From Bryobacterales bacterium (lineage in GTDB: Bacteria; Acidobacteriota; Terriglobia; Bryobacterales; Bryobacteraceae): DNA of 44,439 nt. Under the pieces are notes generated by a model. That model was not told the origin of the DNA and did no database searches. It saw only the letters and a list, made by a program, of their open reading frames with translations. The position numbers and the translations under genes are program-made. Position 1 is the first letter of the stretch. Each line of letters starts with the position of its first letter. The stretch covers positions 1 through 44,439 of the forward strand of contig JAEUQC010000156.1 in the NCBI GenBank assembly GCA_016789905.1, in the 5' to 3' direction. Shown here in pieces: positions 33,045-41,241 of the stretch.

Positions 33045-33924
33045 CGGCCGCTCCCCAGGTCTTCGCCAGCCCCTCATCCAGCGTGTGCGCCGGCGCCCAA
33101 CCGGTGGCCTCCCGCAGTTTCGCGCTGTTCACCCAGATTCGCTCGGCGCCGCGCACGGGTTCCTCGCGCGAATCCACGGCGCACCCGCTTAATGCACTCA
33201 AACAGTCGGCTATGCGCCCTATCGCCACGGGCTCCCCCGAACCGAGATTGAACACGCCGCTGCGCTCCGCAAGCGCCGCCGCGGCGAGTGCCCGCGCGGC
33301 ATCGTCCACGAAAACGAAATCACGCTCCGGGATCCGCGTCCGTACCCACGCCCGGCCGTCGCGGCGCAGTTGCGTTACCACTTCGTGAATAATGTCGGTC
33401 CGTTCGCCGGGCCATGGGCCAAACAAGTTACATAGGCGCACCGTAGTCACGGGAAAGTAGCGCTCATAAAAGCGCGACGCCTCTTCGCCCAGATATTGGC
33501 TCATCAGGTACCGGTTCCTGTACGGATCGATGGGACTTACTTCTTCCACCGGCATCGGCGCCCGCGTTTCGTCATAGAGAAGCACCGTCGACAGCCGCAC
33601 AAAACTCCGCAGCCGCCGCTCGCGCAACTGTTCCAACGCGCGCACCGATGGTACCAGATGGGCCGCCAATGCGGCCTCCATCGGCTGCTCCATTAGTTCC
33701 ACATGCCGCGACGTTCCGGCGCAGCAGATCACGCGGTCGAACGAGACGCCGTGTAGCGCTGCCAATTCTCCCAGATCCTGCACAGCCACGTGGCGGTTCG
33801 GCGCCGCCGGCGCGCGCCGCCCGGCGGAAATCATCTCCGGAAACTGCCGTAAAATTGCCGTCCCGACAAACCCGCTGCCGCCGAAGAGTACCGTTCCCTC
33901 ACCGCGCCAGCCATCCGCAATCAC
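33028..33924 (-). CDS. NAD-dependent epimerase-like SDR with Lys-to-Gln change
   Basis: A 298-residue extended SDR with cofactor loop VLFGGSGFVGTAIL (13-26), VICCAGTSRH, the Ser/Thr region RLSTVLLYDETRAP, VRLCNLFGPWPGERTD and RDFVFVDDAARALAAA. At the catalytic Tyr-x3-Lys the sequence is Y139-L-M-S-Q143: the Lys is Gln (codon CAA, 33498-33496). The protein otherwise looks intact, so it may have an altered reaction or be a binding protein. GTG 33924 overlaps the C-methyltransferase stop (GTGA). Part of the coupled glycan run. Confidence 0.8.
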   Translation of the reverse strand: MIADGWRGEGTVLFGGSGFVGTAILRQFPEMISAGRRAPAAPNRHVAVQDLGELAALHGVSFDRVICCAGTSRHVELMEQPMEAALAAHLVPSVRALEQLRERRLRSFVRLSTVLLYDETRAPMPVEEVSPIDPYRNRYLMSQYLGEEASRFYERYFPVTTVRLCNLFGPWPGERTDIIHEVVTQLRRDGRAWVRTRIPERDFVFVDDAARALAAAALAERSGVFNLGSGEPVAIGRIADCLSALSGCAVDSREEPVRGAERIWVNSAKLREATGWAPAHTLDEGLAKTWGAADAPRH

Positions 33925-35198
33925 GGGCAAATGACCTCGCCTTGCCACCCGCGTGCGCGCAGCTTTGGCACCGTTTCGTTGTAGTAGTTCCAGGCAAACA
34001 GCACCGCCGCGTCGGCTGGCCTCGGATCGGTGAACATCAGTTCCTCGTCGACAATCGGAATGTGGGCCCCCGGCAGGAACTTTCCAACGCGAAGCGGATT
34101 AATCTCGGTGATGTAATCGATCATTTCAGGACCAAACCGGCAATAGTTGCACACCGTAGCCGCCTTTGCGGGCGCGCCGATGCCGATTACCTTCTTCCCG
34201 GCTCTCACCAGACTCCACACACGGTCCTGCAACTCTCTCCGGCGCTGTTCAATCGACACGGCCCAGGCGGTGACCGTTGCAGGGTCGTAGAGCCGTGCCT
34301 CCTCTTCGGCCGCCATCACCTCGGCGACACGCGGATGAACCTCTCGCGCTCCGGCAAAACAGGCGAACACGCGAAACGAGCCCCCATGGATTTCGCTGCG
34401 CCGCACGTCAAATATCTCCAGGTTATATTTGGCAAATAGGCGCGCCAGCGGACGAAGGGCGTAGTAGCGAAGATGCTGGTGAAACATGTTGTCGTAATGC
34501 CCGGTCAGCACCATGTCCAGCCAGTATTGGTTCTCGCTGACGAATATGCCGGTCGGCTTCATCAGTATCTGAATGCCACGCATGACACTGCTCAAATCAG
34601 CAATATGCGCGAATACGCCGGCCGCGCTGATGGCATCGGCCTTGCCGTGTTCGCGTGCCACCAGTTGGGCCGTCTCTTCGTTGAAAAAGGCATGTAGCGT
34701 TGGCACGCCCGCTTCATTGGCGATCTGCACGGGGATCGCCGACGGGTCTACACCCAGCGTCCGCACGCCGAATGGCCCGTAGGCCTTCAGCAGCGTTCCG
34801 TCGTTGGACCCGATATCGACGGCGAAGGAGGCGGGTCCCAGGCCGCCCAGTTCGGCCAACTGCGCCGGGATGCTCTGCAGGTGCTGGGTCGCCGTCCGCG
34901 TCGTTCCACTTACAAACGGAAAGAACTTATAAACCACCGCCGGATTCACGATATAGCCAAGTTGCGTCAGGCCGCAATCCAGGCAGTGAAACAACTGCAT
35001 GGGATAGTGCGTTTCCGGCTTGCGCAGGTCGGCCCGCGTCAGGATAAGGTCCCCCACCGGCTGCGCGCCCAGATCCAAGCCGGCGAAGGTCTTGCCGCCG
35101 CAGATCTTGCAGCGCACGGCGGGCGCTCGGTCCCCGCCCGTTCGTCGCGCGGGCAGCCCTTTGCTCTTTTTCGGCAGTCTGATTTCCGGGTTACTCAT
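33921..35198 (-). CDS. Nucleotide-sugar C-methyltransferase-like protein
   Basis: A 425-residue protein with the three-part layout of TylC3/NovU-type sugar C-methyltransferases: an N-terminal zinc domain (CKICGG and FHCLDCGL), a SAM-binding middle with VDIGSNDGTLLKAYG and GVFAHIADLSSVMRGI, including NQYWLDMVLTGHYDNMFHQHL, and a C-terminal domain with KVIGIGAPAKAATVCNY and the ending FAWNYYNETVPKLRA. Members add a methyl group to a carbon (C3 or C5) of a keto-deoxy nucleotide sugar. The PLP enzyme upstream overlaps by four bases (ATGA), supporting a shared sugar pathway. Confidence 0.85.
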   Translation of the reverse strand: MSNPEIRLPKKSKGLPARRTGGDRAPAVRCKICGGKTFAGLDLGAQPVGDLILTRADLRKPETHYPMQLFHCLDCGLTQLGYIVNPAVVYKFFPFVSGTTRTATQHLQSIPAQLAELGGLGPASFAVDIGSNDGTLLKAYGPFGVRTLGVDPSAIPVQIANEAGVPTLHAFFNEETAQLVAREHGKADAISAAGVFAHIADLSSVMRGIQILMKPTGIFVSENQYWLDMVLTGHYDNMFHQHLRYYALRPLARLFAKYNLEIFDVRRSEIHGGSFRVFACFAGAREVHPRVAEVMAAEEEARLYDPATVTAWAVSIEQRRRELQDRVWSLVRAGKKVIGIGAPAKAATVCNYCRFGPEMIDYITEINPLRVGKFLPGAHIPIVDEELMFTDPRPADAAVLFAWNYYNETVPKLRARGWQGEVICP

Positions 35199-36403
35199 GC
35201 GTGGTTCCGGAACAAAGTGTGGAAGCAGTCCAAAATGTGATCAACCTCTTCGTCTGTCATGCCGGCGTGGCAGCCAATATAGAATGCGCGCCGGTTCAAG
35301 TTCGCGGCCACAGGATACATCGGTTCCAGGTCGCCAAACAGTTGCCTGTACACGGGCTGGTTCAAGAGCGGCAACAAGTAGCGGGTCTCAATCTGGTGGT
35401 CCTCCAGATACTGAATCACCGCCGCCCGCTCAACGGCGCCGGTCCGCAATACCAACGGAAAAAACATCCAGGCGTGTTCGGCGCCGTCCCGCTCGGCGGG
35501 CAATTGCAAATGGTCCGCCAACGGCGCCAGTCCTTCGCACAGCCGCCGCGCGATCGTCTGACGCCGTCGCCAATCCGCCTCCCGCGTCTCCAACTGTGCC
35601 AGCCCCAGTGCCGCTTCCATTTCCGTGCAGCGATAGCTGTAGCCAAGGCGCACAAAACTGAACCGGCGATCGGCGATTTCGAACAGCGCCTGGCCCTCGC
35701 GCCCGGCGTCGTCGTCGATTCGCGTGTAGATCGAATCACGGCCATGGTTCATCAGGCTTTTCAGCATGACAATCAGTTCGTCGTCATCGGTGACGCAAAA
35801 ACCGCCCACGCCGGTTGTGATGATATGCGCCACATAAGTCGAGAAACATCCGATGTCGCTCATACTGCCCACAGGGCGGCCGCGATACCGCACGAACATC
35901 GACTCCGCTGAATCTTCCACTACACGCAAATCGTGCCGCGCGGCGATCTCCAGCACTGGATCCATTTCACACGGCAGACCCGCGATGTGTACGGGCATGA
36001 TTGCCTTGGTCTTCGGCGTGATGTGCCGCTCGATTTGCGCCGGATCGATGCAGTAGCGGTCCGGCTCCACATCCACGAATACTGGCCGCAAACCGTTGTA
36101 GAGCACTACGTTGGAAGTTGCGACGAACGTCAGCGCCGGCACCAGCACCTCATCGCCATCGTGCCAACCGTGACGCTCCTTCAACGCAGCCAGCGCAATC
36201 TGCAGCGCGCTCGTGCCGCTATTGGTGAACAGTCCGAATCGCCGGGCGTGCAGCTCCGCCATTTGCCGTTCAAACTGGTCGATCATTGGGCCGGCGCTCA
36301 GCCGATTGCTGTTCAGCACCTCCATAACCAACTGTTTGGCGCGATCCGGCACACGGCACCCGCCAATTCCAATTTGCGGCCGCGCCGCCACCAGCTTGCT
36401 CAT
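35195..36403 (-). CDS. DegT/DnrJ/EryC1-family PLP enzyme with His in place of catalytic Lys
   Basis: A 402-residue PLP-fold sugar enzyme. NSGTSALQIAL, DEVLVPALTFVATSNVVLYNG, RVVEDSAESMF (Asp that holds the PLP ring N) and the C-terminal GCHAGMTDEEVDHI are canonical. The segment that normally reads S-F-x2-x-K-x-ITTGEGG is FSTYVAHIITTGVGGF, so the Schiff-base Lys is His (about residue 193). Enzymes with this change, such as ColD and the CDP-sugar E1 dehydratase, use PMP or PLP to remove the C3 hydroxyl rather than transaminate. A 3-deoxygenating role is therefore likely. ATG 36403 overlaps the upstream stop (TGATG); TTG 36406 is the alternative start. Confidence 0.85.
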   Translation of the reverse strand: MSKLVAARPQIGIGGCRVPDRAKQLVMEVLNSNRLSAGPMIDQFERQMAELHARRFGLFTNSGTSALQIALAALKERHGWHDGDEVLVPALTFVATSNVVLYNGLRPVFVDVEPDRYCIDPAQIERHITPKTKAIMPVHIAGLPCEMDPVLEIAARHDLRVVEDSAESMFVRYRGRPVGSMSDIGCFSTYVAHIITTGVGGFCVTDDDELIVMLKSLMNHGRDSIYTRIDDDAGREGQALFEIADRRFSFVRLGYSYRCTEMEAALGLAQLETREADWRRRQTIARRLCEGLAPLADHLQLPAERDGAEHAWMFFPLVLRTGAVERAAVIQYLEDHQIETRYLLPLLNQPVYRQLFGDLEPMYPVAANLNRRAFYIGCHAGMTDEEVDHILDCFHTLFRNHA

Positions 36404-37011
36404 CAAGACTTCACTTTACCATTCAAGCTTCCCATCGCTTCACCCCAGGCCATCACCACACTCACAATCACCACCCCGGGCAGCGTGAGTGGCCGCCGCC
36501 ACCACGGCACGCGGGCCAACACAAGCACTGGCAGCAGCACCCGCAAAAGCGCCGCCGCCGGACGTACCCGCAGCGCCCCCCAGTTCCACGAATAAGAAAA
36601 CCGCTCGCGCAGATATTCGCCAAACGCCGGCGTCCGCGCCAACCGTACATCCATCCGCGGATCGTGAACGCCTTCCCCCGGCAGCAACGGATCAATGGAT
36701 GACACGGCCTCTCTTTGGTATGCCACATTCCCAGCCGCCAACCGTCGCGCCCATCCGTACTCCACTACATAGTAGACCCACGCCGACCAGCCGTAACCTG
36801 CGCCCGGCCACACGTAGCCCCCTACAGTGCCAGAGGAACCTAAGGCCGATTCCCATTCGGCTCCCGCCTCATACCGTGTATCGAAGAAGGCCAATACCCC
36901 TCCTTGCACCGCGGCCCAGCCGGCTTCGCGGCTCGCCACTCTTACTGCCTGCGCAGTTGGCGAGAGTATCGGCCCCGGCCCCGATCCCAGTAGCGCCACG
37001 GTTACTCGCAC
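36403..37011 (-). CDS. Short GT2-like protein lacking the N-terminal nucleotide-binding part
   Basis: A 202-residue protein homologous to the GT2 genes at 26836 and 28810 over their central and C-terminal parts: VGGYVWPGAGYGWSAWVYYV, AAGNVAYQREAV, RERFSYSWNWGALRVRP and the terminal MAWGEAMGSLNG. It is about 45 residues shorter at the front, with no first beta-alpha-beta unit, and FFDTRYEAGAEW stands where the acidic motif is expected. It may be inactive or regulatory. GTG 37011 is used because GGAGGGGG lies just upstream; ATG 37026 is possible. It overlaps the flippase stop by ten bases. Confidence 0.6.
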   Translation of the reverse strand: MRVTVALLGSGPGPILSPTAQAVRVASREAGWAAVQGGVLAFFDTRYEAGAEWESALGSSGTVGGYVWPGAGYGWSAWVYYVVEYGWARRLAAGNVAYQREAVSSIDPLLPGEGVHDPRMDVRLARTPAFGEYLRERFSYSWNWGALRVRPAAALLRVLLPVLVLARVPWWRRPLTLPGVVIVSVVMAWGEAMGSLNGKVKS

Positions 37012-38150
37012 GCTGCCCCCCTCCATGCCCGCCACGTCAGGAACGCAAAAAGGCTTTCAGCGCAAACTGTGGATATCGCGCAACCCATGGCGCCATAGAA
37101 GGGCGCCAGCGCAAGGTCGAGTGCCAGATTCGCCGCCACCGCGCTGCCCAGATTCCACATGTCTCGCTGTTGGCCTCGGAAAGCGAGCAGCGCCTGGCGG
37201 TATACCATCCGCGTTACCTGAATCGGAAGCACCAACGCGAATACGGGCACAAGCGGAGCGGCTGCCATAAATGCATTTCCGTATAGCAAGGCGAGGAACG
37301 ACGGAGTCAGCCCCAACAGCAGCGCAATTACTGCCGCGGCGCTCGCGCTCCGAGTCCAAACCCCCAAAGCCATCCGCTGGACGGCTTCCTTGTCCGGAAA
37401 CAGCTTCCCAAACACAGGCAGAGAGCTGTTCTGCAATGCCCCTAGTATTGGCGAAAAAACCGTGATAAGCCGGTAGGCCGCTACATACAATCCTGCTTCC
37501 GCCTCCAGGCGCATCGCGCCCAGCACAAACACGTCAAGGCTGTAGAGCAAGTTCCCCAGAAGCAGGCTCGCCAGAAATGGCCAGGACTCCCGCTCTAATT
37601 CGCCTTCCAATGGACTGCGCGGGATCCACTTTCCGCCCACCGCTAGCCAACACCAGCCAGCCGCCACAAGCTCCCCAATACTCAGCGCGGCAGCCACCCA
37701 GACCAGCGGTAAACCCGCGCCCGCCGCCGCCAGAAACACCCCCGCCGCCAGAATCGCCGCCCCAGCCACGGCCGTACTCTGTTGACGCGCAATGAGTAGC
37801 CATCGCGACTGCGCCGCGGCCGCCAACCACATCCCAGCCATAGCCAACACAAGCCAGTTCCGCCAGACCCCGGCCGCCGCCAGGAGCAACAAAAACACCG
37901 GAAATCGCAATCGCACCAGCGCCGCCCGCAACGCATCGGCCCGTTCCGGCGCCTGCGCCACGCGCAGCATCGCCGGCACATCCAGGCCCCGCTGCACGGC
38001 CAGCAAGCCATAGGACGCCACCGCCTGCGCCACCCCAAATTCCCCCAACGCCTGCGGCCCGGCGCTTCGAGCAACCAACAGAAACGCAAGCGCATGGAAC
38101 CCGCGTGCGACACCCTCCCCGGCGCTTAAAGTCAGAAACTGTCGAAGCAC
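37002..38150 (-). CDS. Polysaccharide flippase (Wzx/MATE-like)
   Basis: A membrane protein of about 382 residues with roughly ten to twelve hydrophobic helices, including FHALAFLLVARSAGPQALGE and SLLLGNLLYSLDVFVLGAMRL, typical of the Wzx family that turns lipid-linked oligosaccharides over the inner membrane. The C-terminal part has GCAISTVCAESLFAFLTW. The reading frame is open to 38318, but that part overlaps the divergent gene; GTG 38150 gives the first membrane helix a normal distance from the start. It is first of the twelve-gene coupled run, so the run probably starts at the 38150-38170 divergent region. Confidence 0.75.
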   Translation of the reverse strand: MLRQFLTLSAGEGVARGFHALAFLLVARSAGPQALGEFGVAQAVASYGLLAVQRGLDVPAMLRVAQAPERADALRAALVRLRFPVFLLLLAAAGVWRNWLVLAMAGMWLAAAAQSRWLLIARQQSTAVAGAAILAAGVFLAAAGAGLPLVWVAAALSIGELVAAGWCWLAVGGKWIPRSPLEGELERESWPFLASLLLGNLLYSLDVFVLGAMRLEAEAGLYVAAYRLITVFSPILGALQNSSLPVFGKLFPDKEAVQRMALGVWTRSASAAAVIALLLGLTPSFLALLYGNAFMAAAPLVPVFALVLPIQVTRMVYRQALLAFRGQQRDMWNLGSAVAANLALDLALAPFYGAMGCAISTVCAESLFAFLTWRAWRGAACE

Positions 38151-38169
38151 GATGTTAAAATTGTCCCTT
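38151..38169. promoter_or_regulatory. Short divergent control region, flippase/oxidoreductase
   Basis: Only 19 bases separate GTG 38150 (minus) from ATG 38170 (plus). TAAAAT at 38156-38161 matches the -10 consensus at five of six positions and would start transcription within about three bases of ATG 38170. No ribosome site is seen for either gene, and no clear -35. This parallels the ubiD/fabG pair. Confidence 0.35.
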
Positions 38170-39240
38170 ATGCCAGTTCGTGCTGGCGTCGTCGGCCTCG
38201 GCGGCGTCGCGGATCGTATCCACCTCCCCGCCTGTGCCGCGGTTTCCGCCTTGGAAATTGCCGCCGGAGCGGATCCAAATCCCGAAATGCGCAAGGCGAT
38301 GGCTGAAAAATTCGGCATCCGCCATACCTATAGCGGGTTTGAAGAGCTCCTCGCGGAAGCAAAACCAGATTTCATTATCGTCGGCACACCGCCCGGTTCG
38401 CACTACGAAATCTGCCGCCAGGCGCTTGAGGCCGGCGTCCATGTTTTCTGCGAGAAGCCGTTTATGCCTACCGTCGATGAGGCCTCCCGCATCGTCGAAC
38501 TTGCCAGGCGCAATAACCTCCTTCTCAGGGTGAACAACCAGTACCGCTACATGACCTACTATGCCGAGACCAAGCGCCGCCTGGAATCCGGCGAGTTTGG
38601 CCGGCCATATTACATCCAGTGCTGGCAGCAAATGTTTCATCCACCGGGCAAGGAAACCAATTGGCGGAGCGCCCTCAAACAGTACGTGCTCTTCGAATTC
38701 GGCACCCACGCGCTCGATTTGGCGTGTTTCTTTTTCGATGCCCTTCCGGAGACCGTCAACGTATTTACGCCCCGAGTCCGCCCCGAGTTTGACGCCGATG
38801 TGCTCGTCAACGCCACACTCCGTTTCCCCGGCGAACGCTTGGCCGCCTTTTCGTTCAATCGCGTCAGCCACGCACCGGAAAAGTATCTCGAAATGCGCAT
38901 CGACTGTGAGAAGGCCTCGCTCCGCATTTCGCTCGGCGGCGTCGCCCGGGTATCCATCGATTGGGCAAAGAACTCCCGCCGCTTTTACTGGAAGCACGGC
39001 TTCGTCCGCGGCGGCCAGGCCCGTGCTGAGGTGAATGGGCTGCCGCGGACTTATTGCAATAGCGCCAAGCCGGAGTTTGCCGCCGCCACCGCCGAGCATT
39101 TGCGCCTGTTCCTGAAACAAATGGAATTGCCCGTCCGGCCGTCCGACGCGGCCGAACACGCCCGCGATGTTCTCAACTTGGTTTTTGCCGGCTACGAGAG
39201 CGCCAACACGGGCGAAACAGTCCGATTAGGCGTCCGATGA
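38170..39240 (+). CDS. Gfo/Idh/MocA-family oxidoreductase
   Basis: A 356-residue NAD(P)-dependent sugar oxidoreductase. The Rossmann motif is AGVVGLGGVADRIHLPA (5-21), followed by FIIVGTPPGSHYEICRQAL and the family hallmark HVFCEKPFMPTVDEA with the catalytic Lys of EKP. The second domain has NNQYRYMTYYAETKRRLESG and a GTHALDLACFF (H-x-x-D-like) segment. Members oxidise or reduce sugars and nucleotide sugars at a carbon; here it probably works with the glycan genes. ATG 38152 in frame is an alternative start. Its stop overlaps the GT-C gene by four bases (ATGA). Confidence 0.85.
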   Translation: MPVRAGVVGLGGVADRIHLPACAAVSALEIAAGADPNPEMRKAMAEKFGIRHTYSGFEELLAEAKPDFIIVGTPPGSHYEICRQALEAGVHVFCEKPFMPTVDEASRIVELARRNNLLLRVNNQYRYMTYYAETKRRLESGEFGRPYYIQCWQQMFHPPGKETNWRSALKQYVLFEFGTHALDLACFFFDALPETVNVFTPRVRPEFDADVLVNATLRFPGERLAAFSFNRVSHAPEKYLEMRIDCEKASLRISLGGVARVSIDWAKNSRRFYWKHGFVRGGQARAEVNGLPRTYCNSAKPEFAAATAEHLRLFLKQMELPVRPSDAAEHARDVLNLVFAGYESANTGETVRLGVR

Positions 39241-41189
39241 ATTCCGCAGTTCTCTGGCCGCTGTGGTTCGTTCTGGCGCTCGGAGTCACTCTCCCCGCCT
39301 TTTCCGCGCTGGCCCAGGTTTTCCTCACTCATAGCCCAGCGCCCATCGCCAGTTCTCTTCCCGCGGTTCCGGTTGTGCTCGCCGCCGGCGCATGGGTCAC
39401 GCACCGCTTCCGCCAACCGCGCTGGGAACTGGCTCTTCTTGTCGCCATCCCCGCTTCTCTTTGCTTGACCAAAGCTCCTCTGCCAACACTGCTCGCCGCC
39501 GCGTTGTTCCTCTCGGCCCATACGATTGGGAGATCAATACTTCCTTTCCCGCCGGATTCGATTTTGCTCCGCCTTACGCTCCGGTTCGGGCTCGGAATTG
39601 GCGTGTTTATTGTGGTTCTCTTTTGTGCCGGCATTGCCGGTGTCATGTACTGGCCTCTGTTACTCGCGCTTTTATTGCCGGCGCTCTCTGTTCGCGAGTT
39701 CGGGAAGGATCTCCGCCTTCTCGCCGCCCGGTGGGCCGAGGCGGAGGAGGTTCGCCATCCCGCCGTTTCTTTGCTCCTATTCTTCGGCCTCGGCTTTGCC
39801 GCCCTCGGCGCATTGTGGGCGCTCACTCCAGAAATCGCCTATGATCCCTTGAAAATGCACTTCGCCAGCGCCCGCTGGTATGCGGAAACTGGAACATTCA
39901 CGCCCGTTCCCAACGTTCCGGAGAGTTACTATCCCCAAGGAGCCGAACTCTTGATGGCGCTCTTATGGAGCGCTGGAGGCCAATCAGCGGCACAACTTCT
40001 CTCTCCCATTTTCTTCCTGGGCACGTTACTGGCCGCGGCGAGTATTTTACGCGCACTCGGATGGAACCCGGCCTTCGTCTTCTGCGGCCTGGTGGCGGCA
40101 GCCTCCGTTCCGTTCCTCCACTGGACCGCTTTCGTCGCCAAGAATGACATCCCGCTTGCGTTCTTCCTCCTGGCCTCGCTCGCCTGCCTGCTCCATCGAC
40201 GTGTGGTGCTCGCCTCCTTCTTCCTTGCCATGGCGTTCGGCATCAAACACGTGGCACTCTTCGGTGCCATCGGACTTACCCCATTGTTCGTGCGCGAGAT
40301 CTGGCTTTCCCGGCGGCGGCTTCGGACATTCCTCGCCGTAGCCGCGGTCTTTCTCGCCTTCGGAACCTTCTCGCTCCTCCGTACTTACGTTCTCACCGGA
40401 AACCCGCTATACCCGGAGAACGCGACCCGCACCGTTGATATCAGCGTGGTCACTCATCCCTATCAATCCGCCTCCGAACGCGTTATGCGCTATGCCGGCA
40501 TCCCTTGGCTGCTCCACTTTGATGGACAACGCGCCTTCGAATCTTCCTCGCCCAACCCGATGGGGTTTTGGCTTGTCTTCTTCGTCCCTGTTTGCCTCGC
40601 CTGGTTCCGCGATAGACACACCGCCTTGCGCCTCTTGCTCCTTTTTTGTGCCATCTACTTGCTCTACTGGGTTTCCATTCTGGTTACCTTGCGTTATGCA
40701 TTAGCGCCAATACTACTTCTCATAGCGCTGACGGCCCCGGCGCTTTTCGACGGCCATCGCCGCGCCGCCATCGTCGCCGCGTTCTATTCGCTCGTGTTCT
40801 CACTGGCGGTTTGCACCCTAATTGAGGTATCTCCCCCGCAACTGCTCTGGTGGGCCGGCCGCTTCAATACTGATACGTTTCTGCGTCACGCACTCCCCAT
40901 TTACCCTGCCTCCCAAGCGCTCCATGGCCACGCCAATAAAGGCGACGGTGTCCTTGCGCTCAATGGCTGCCCTACCCCGTATGCCCCTTTTCCCGGTACC
41001 GTACGCTGCCTGTTCGATTATGATTTTCAACACTCCGCGCCGCGCCTGATCGACGAGGTTCAACGAGGCGGTTATCGCTTCCTGATACTTCCCGCCACTC
41101 CACTTAGCGAGCAATTCCGCCTCTCCCTCCCGACTCGGGAGATATACTCCGACTCAAACTTCGGGGTCTACGTGCTTTCACCTCGTTAA
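39237..41189 (+). CDS. Large multi-pass membrane protein, GT-C glycosyltransferase-like
   Basis: A 650-residue protein with about twelve to fourteen transmembrane helices, a pattern like the GT39/GT-C lipid-linked sugar transferases. The extramembrane loop ALTPEIAYDPLKMHFASARW and WTAFVAKNDIPLAFFLLASL are typical regions, the first carrying the acidic pair expected in the first loop. A soluble C-terminal tail of about 100 residues faces the periplasm. It may transfer sugars from a polyprenyl carrier or polymerise the glycan. It is translationally coupled to the Gfo/Idh gene. No recognisable O-antigen ligase or polymerase signature, so the precise role stays open. Confidence 0.7.
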   Translation: MNSAVLWPLWFVLALGVTLPAFSALAQVFLTHSPAPIASSLPAVPVVLAAGAWVTHRFRQPRWELALLVAIPASLCLTKAPLPTLLAAALFLSAHTIGRSILPFPPDSILLRLTLRFGLGIGVFIVVLFCAGIAGVMYWPLLLALLLPALSVREFGKDLRLLAARWAEAEEVRHPAVSLLLFFGLGFAALGALWALTPEIAYDPLKMHFASARWYAETGTFTPVPNVPESYYPQGAELLMALLWSAGGQSAAQLLSPIFFLGTLLAAASILRALGWNPAFVFCGLVAAASVPFLHWTAFVAKNDIPLAFFLLASLACLLHRRVVLASFFLAMAFGIKHVALFGAIGLTPLFVREIWLSRRRLRTFLAVAAVFLAFGTFSLLRTYVLTGNPLYPENATRTVDISVVTHPYQSASERVMRYAGIPWLLHFDGQRAFESSSPNPMGFWLVFFVPVCLAWFRDRHTALRLLLLFCAIYLLYWVSILVTLRYALAPILLLIALTAPALFDGHRRAAIVAAFYSLVFSLAVCTLIEVSPPQLLWWAGRFNTDTFLRHALPIYPASQALHGHANKGDGVLALNGCPTPYAPFPGTVRCLFDYDFQHSAPRLIDEVQRGGYRFLILPATPLSEQFRLSLPTREIYSDSNFGVYVLSPR

Positions 41190-41212
41190 TTCGCGTTAGA
41201 CTAGGGAAATCG

Positions 41213-41226
41213 ACGTAGCCCTACGT
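41213..41226. promoter_or_regulatory. Palindrome ACGTAG-CC-CTACGT
   Basis: A perfect 6-base inverted repeat with a 2-base centre, 15 bases before the start of the BACON/TIGR03437 gene. The centre is too short for a hairpin loop, so a dimeric protein site is more likely than a terminator for the preceding gene. Meaning unknown. Confidence 0.25.
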
Positions 41227-41241
41227 TTGCGGACGGACTCC

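Noticed and set aside
38155..39159. 334-codon minus-strand frame
   Set aside because: Antisense to a clear Gfo/Idh oxidoreductase; would also collide with the flippase start.
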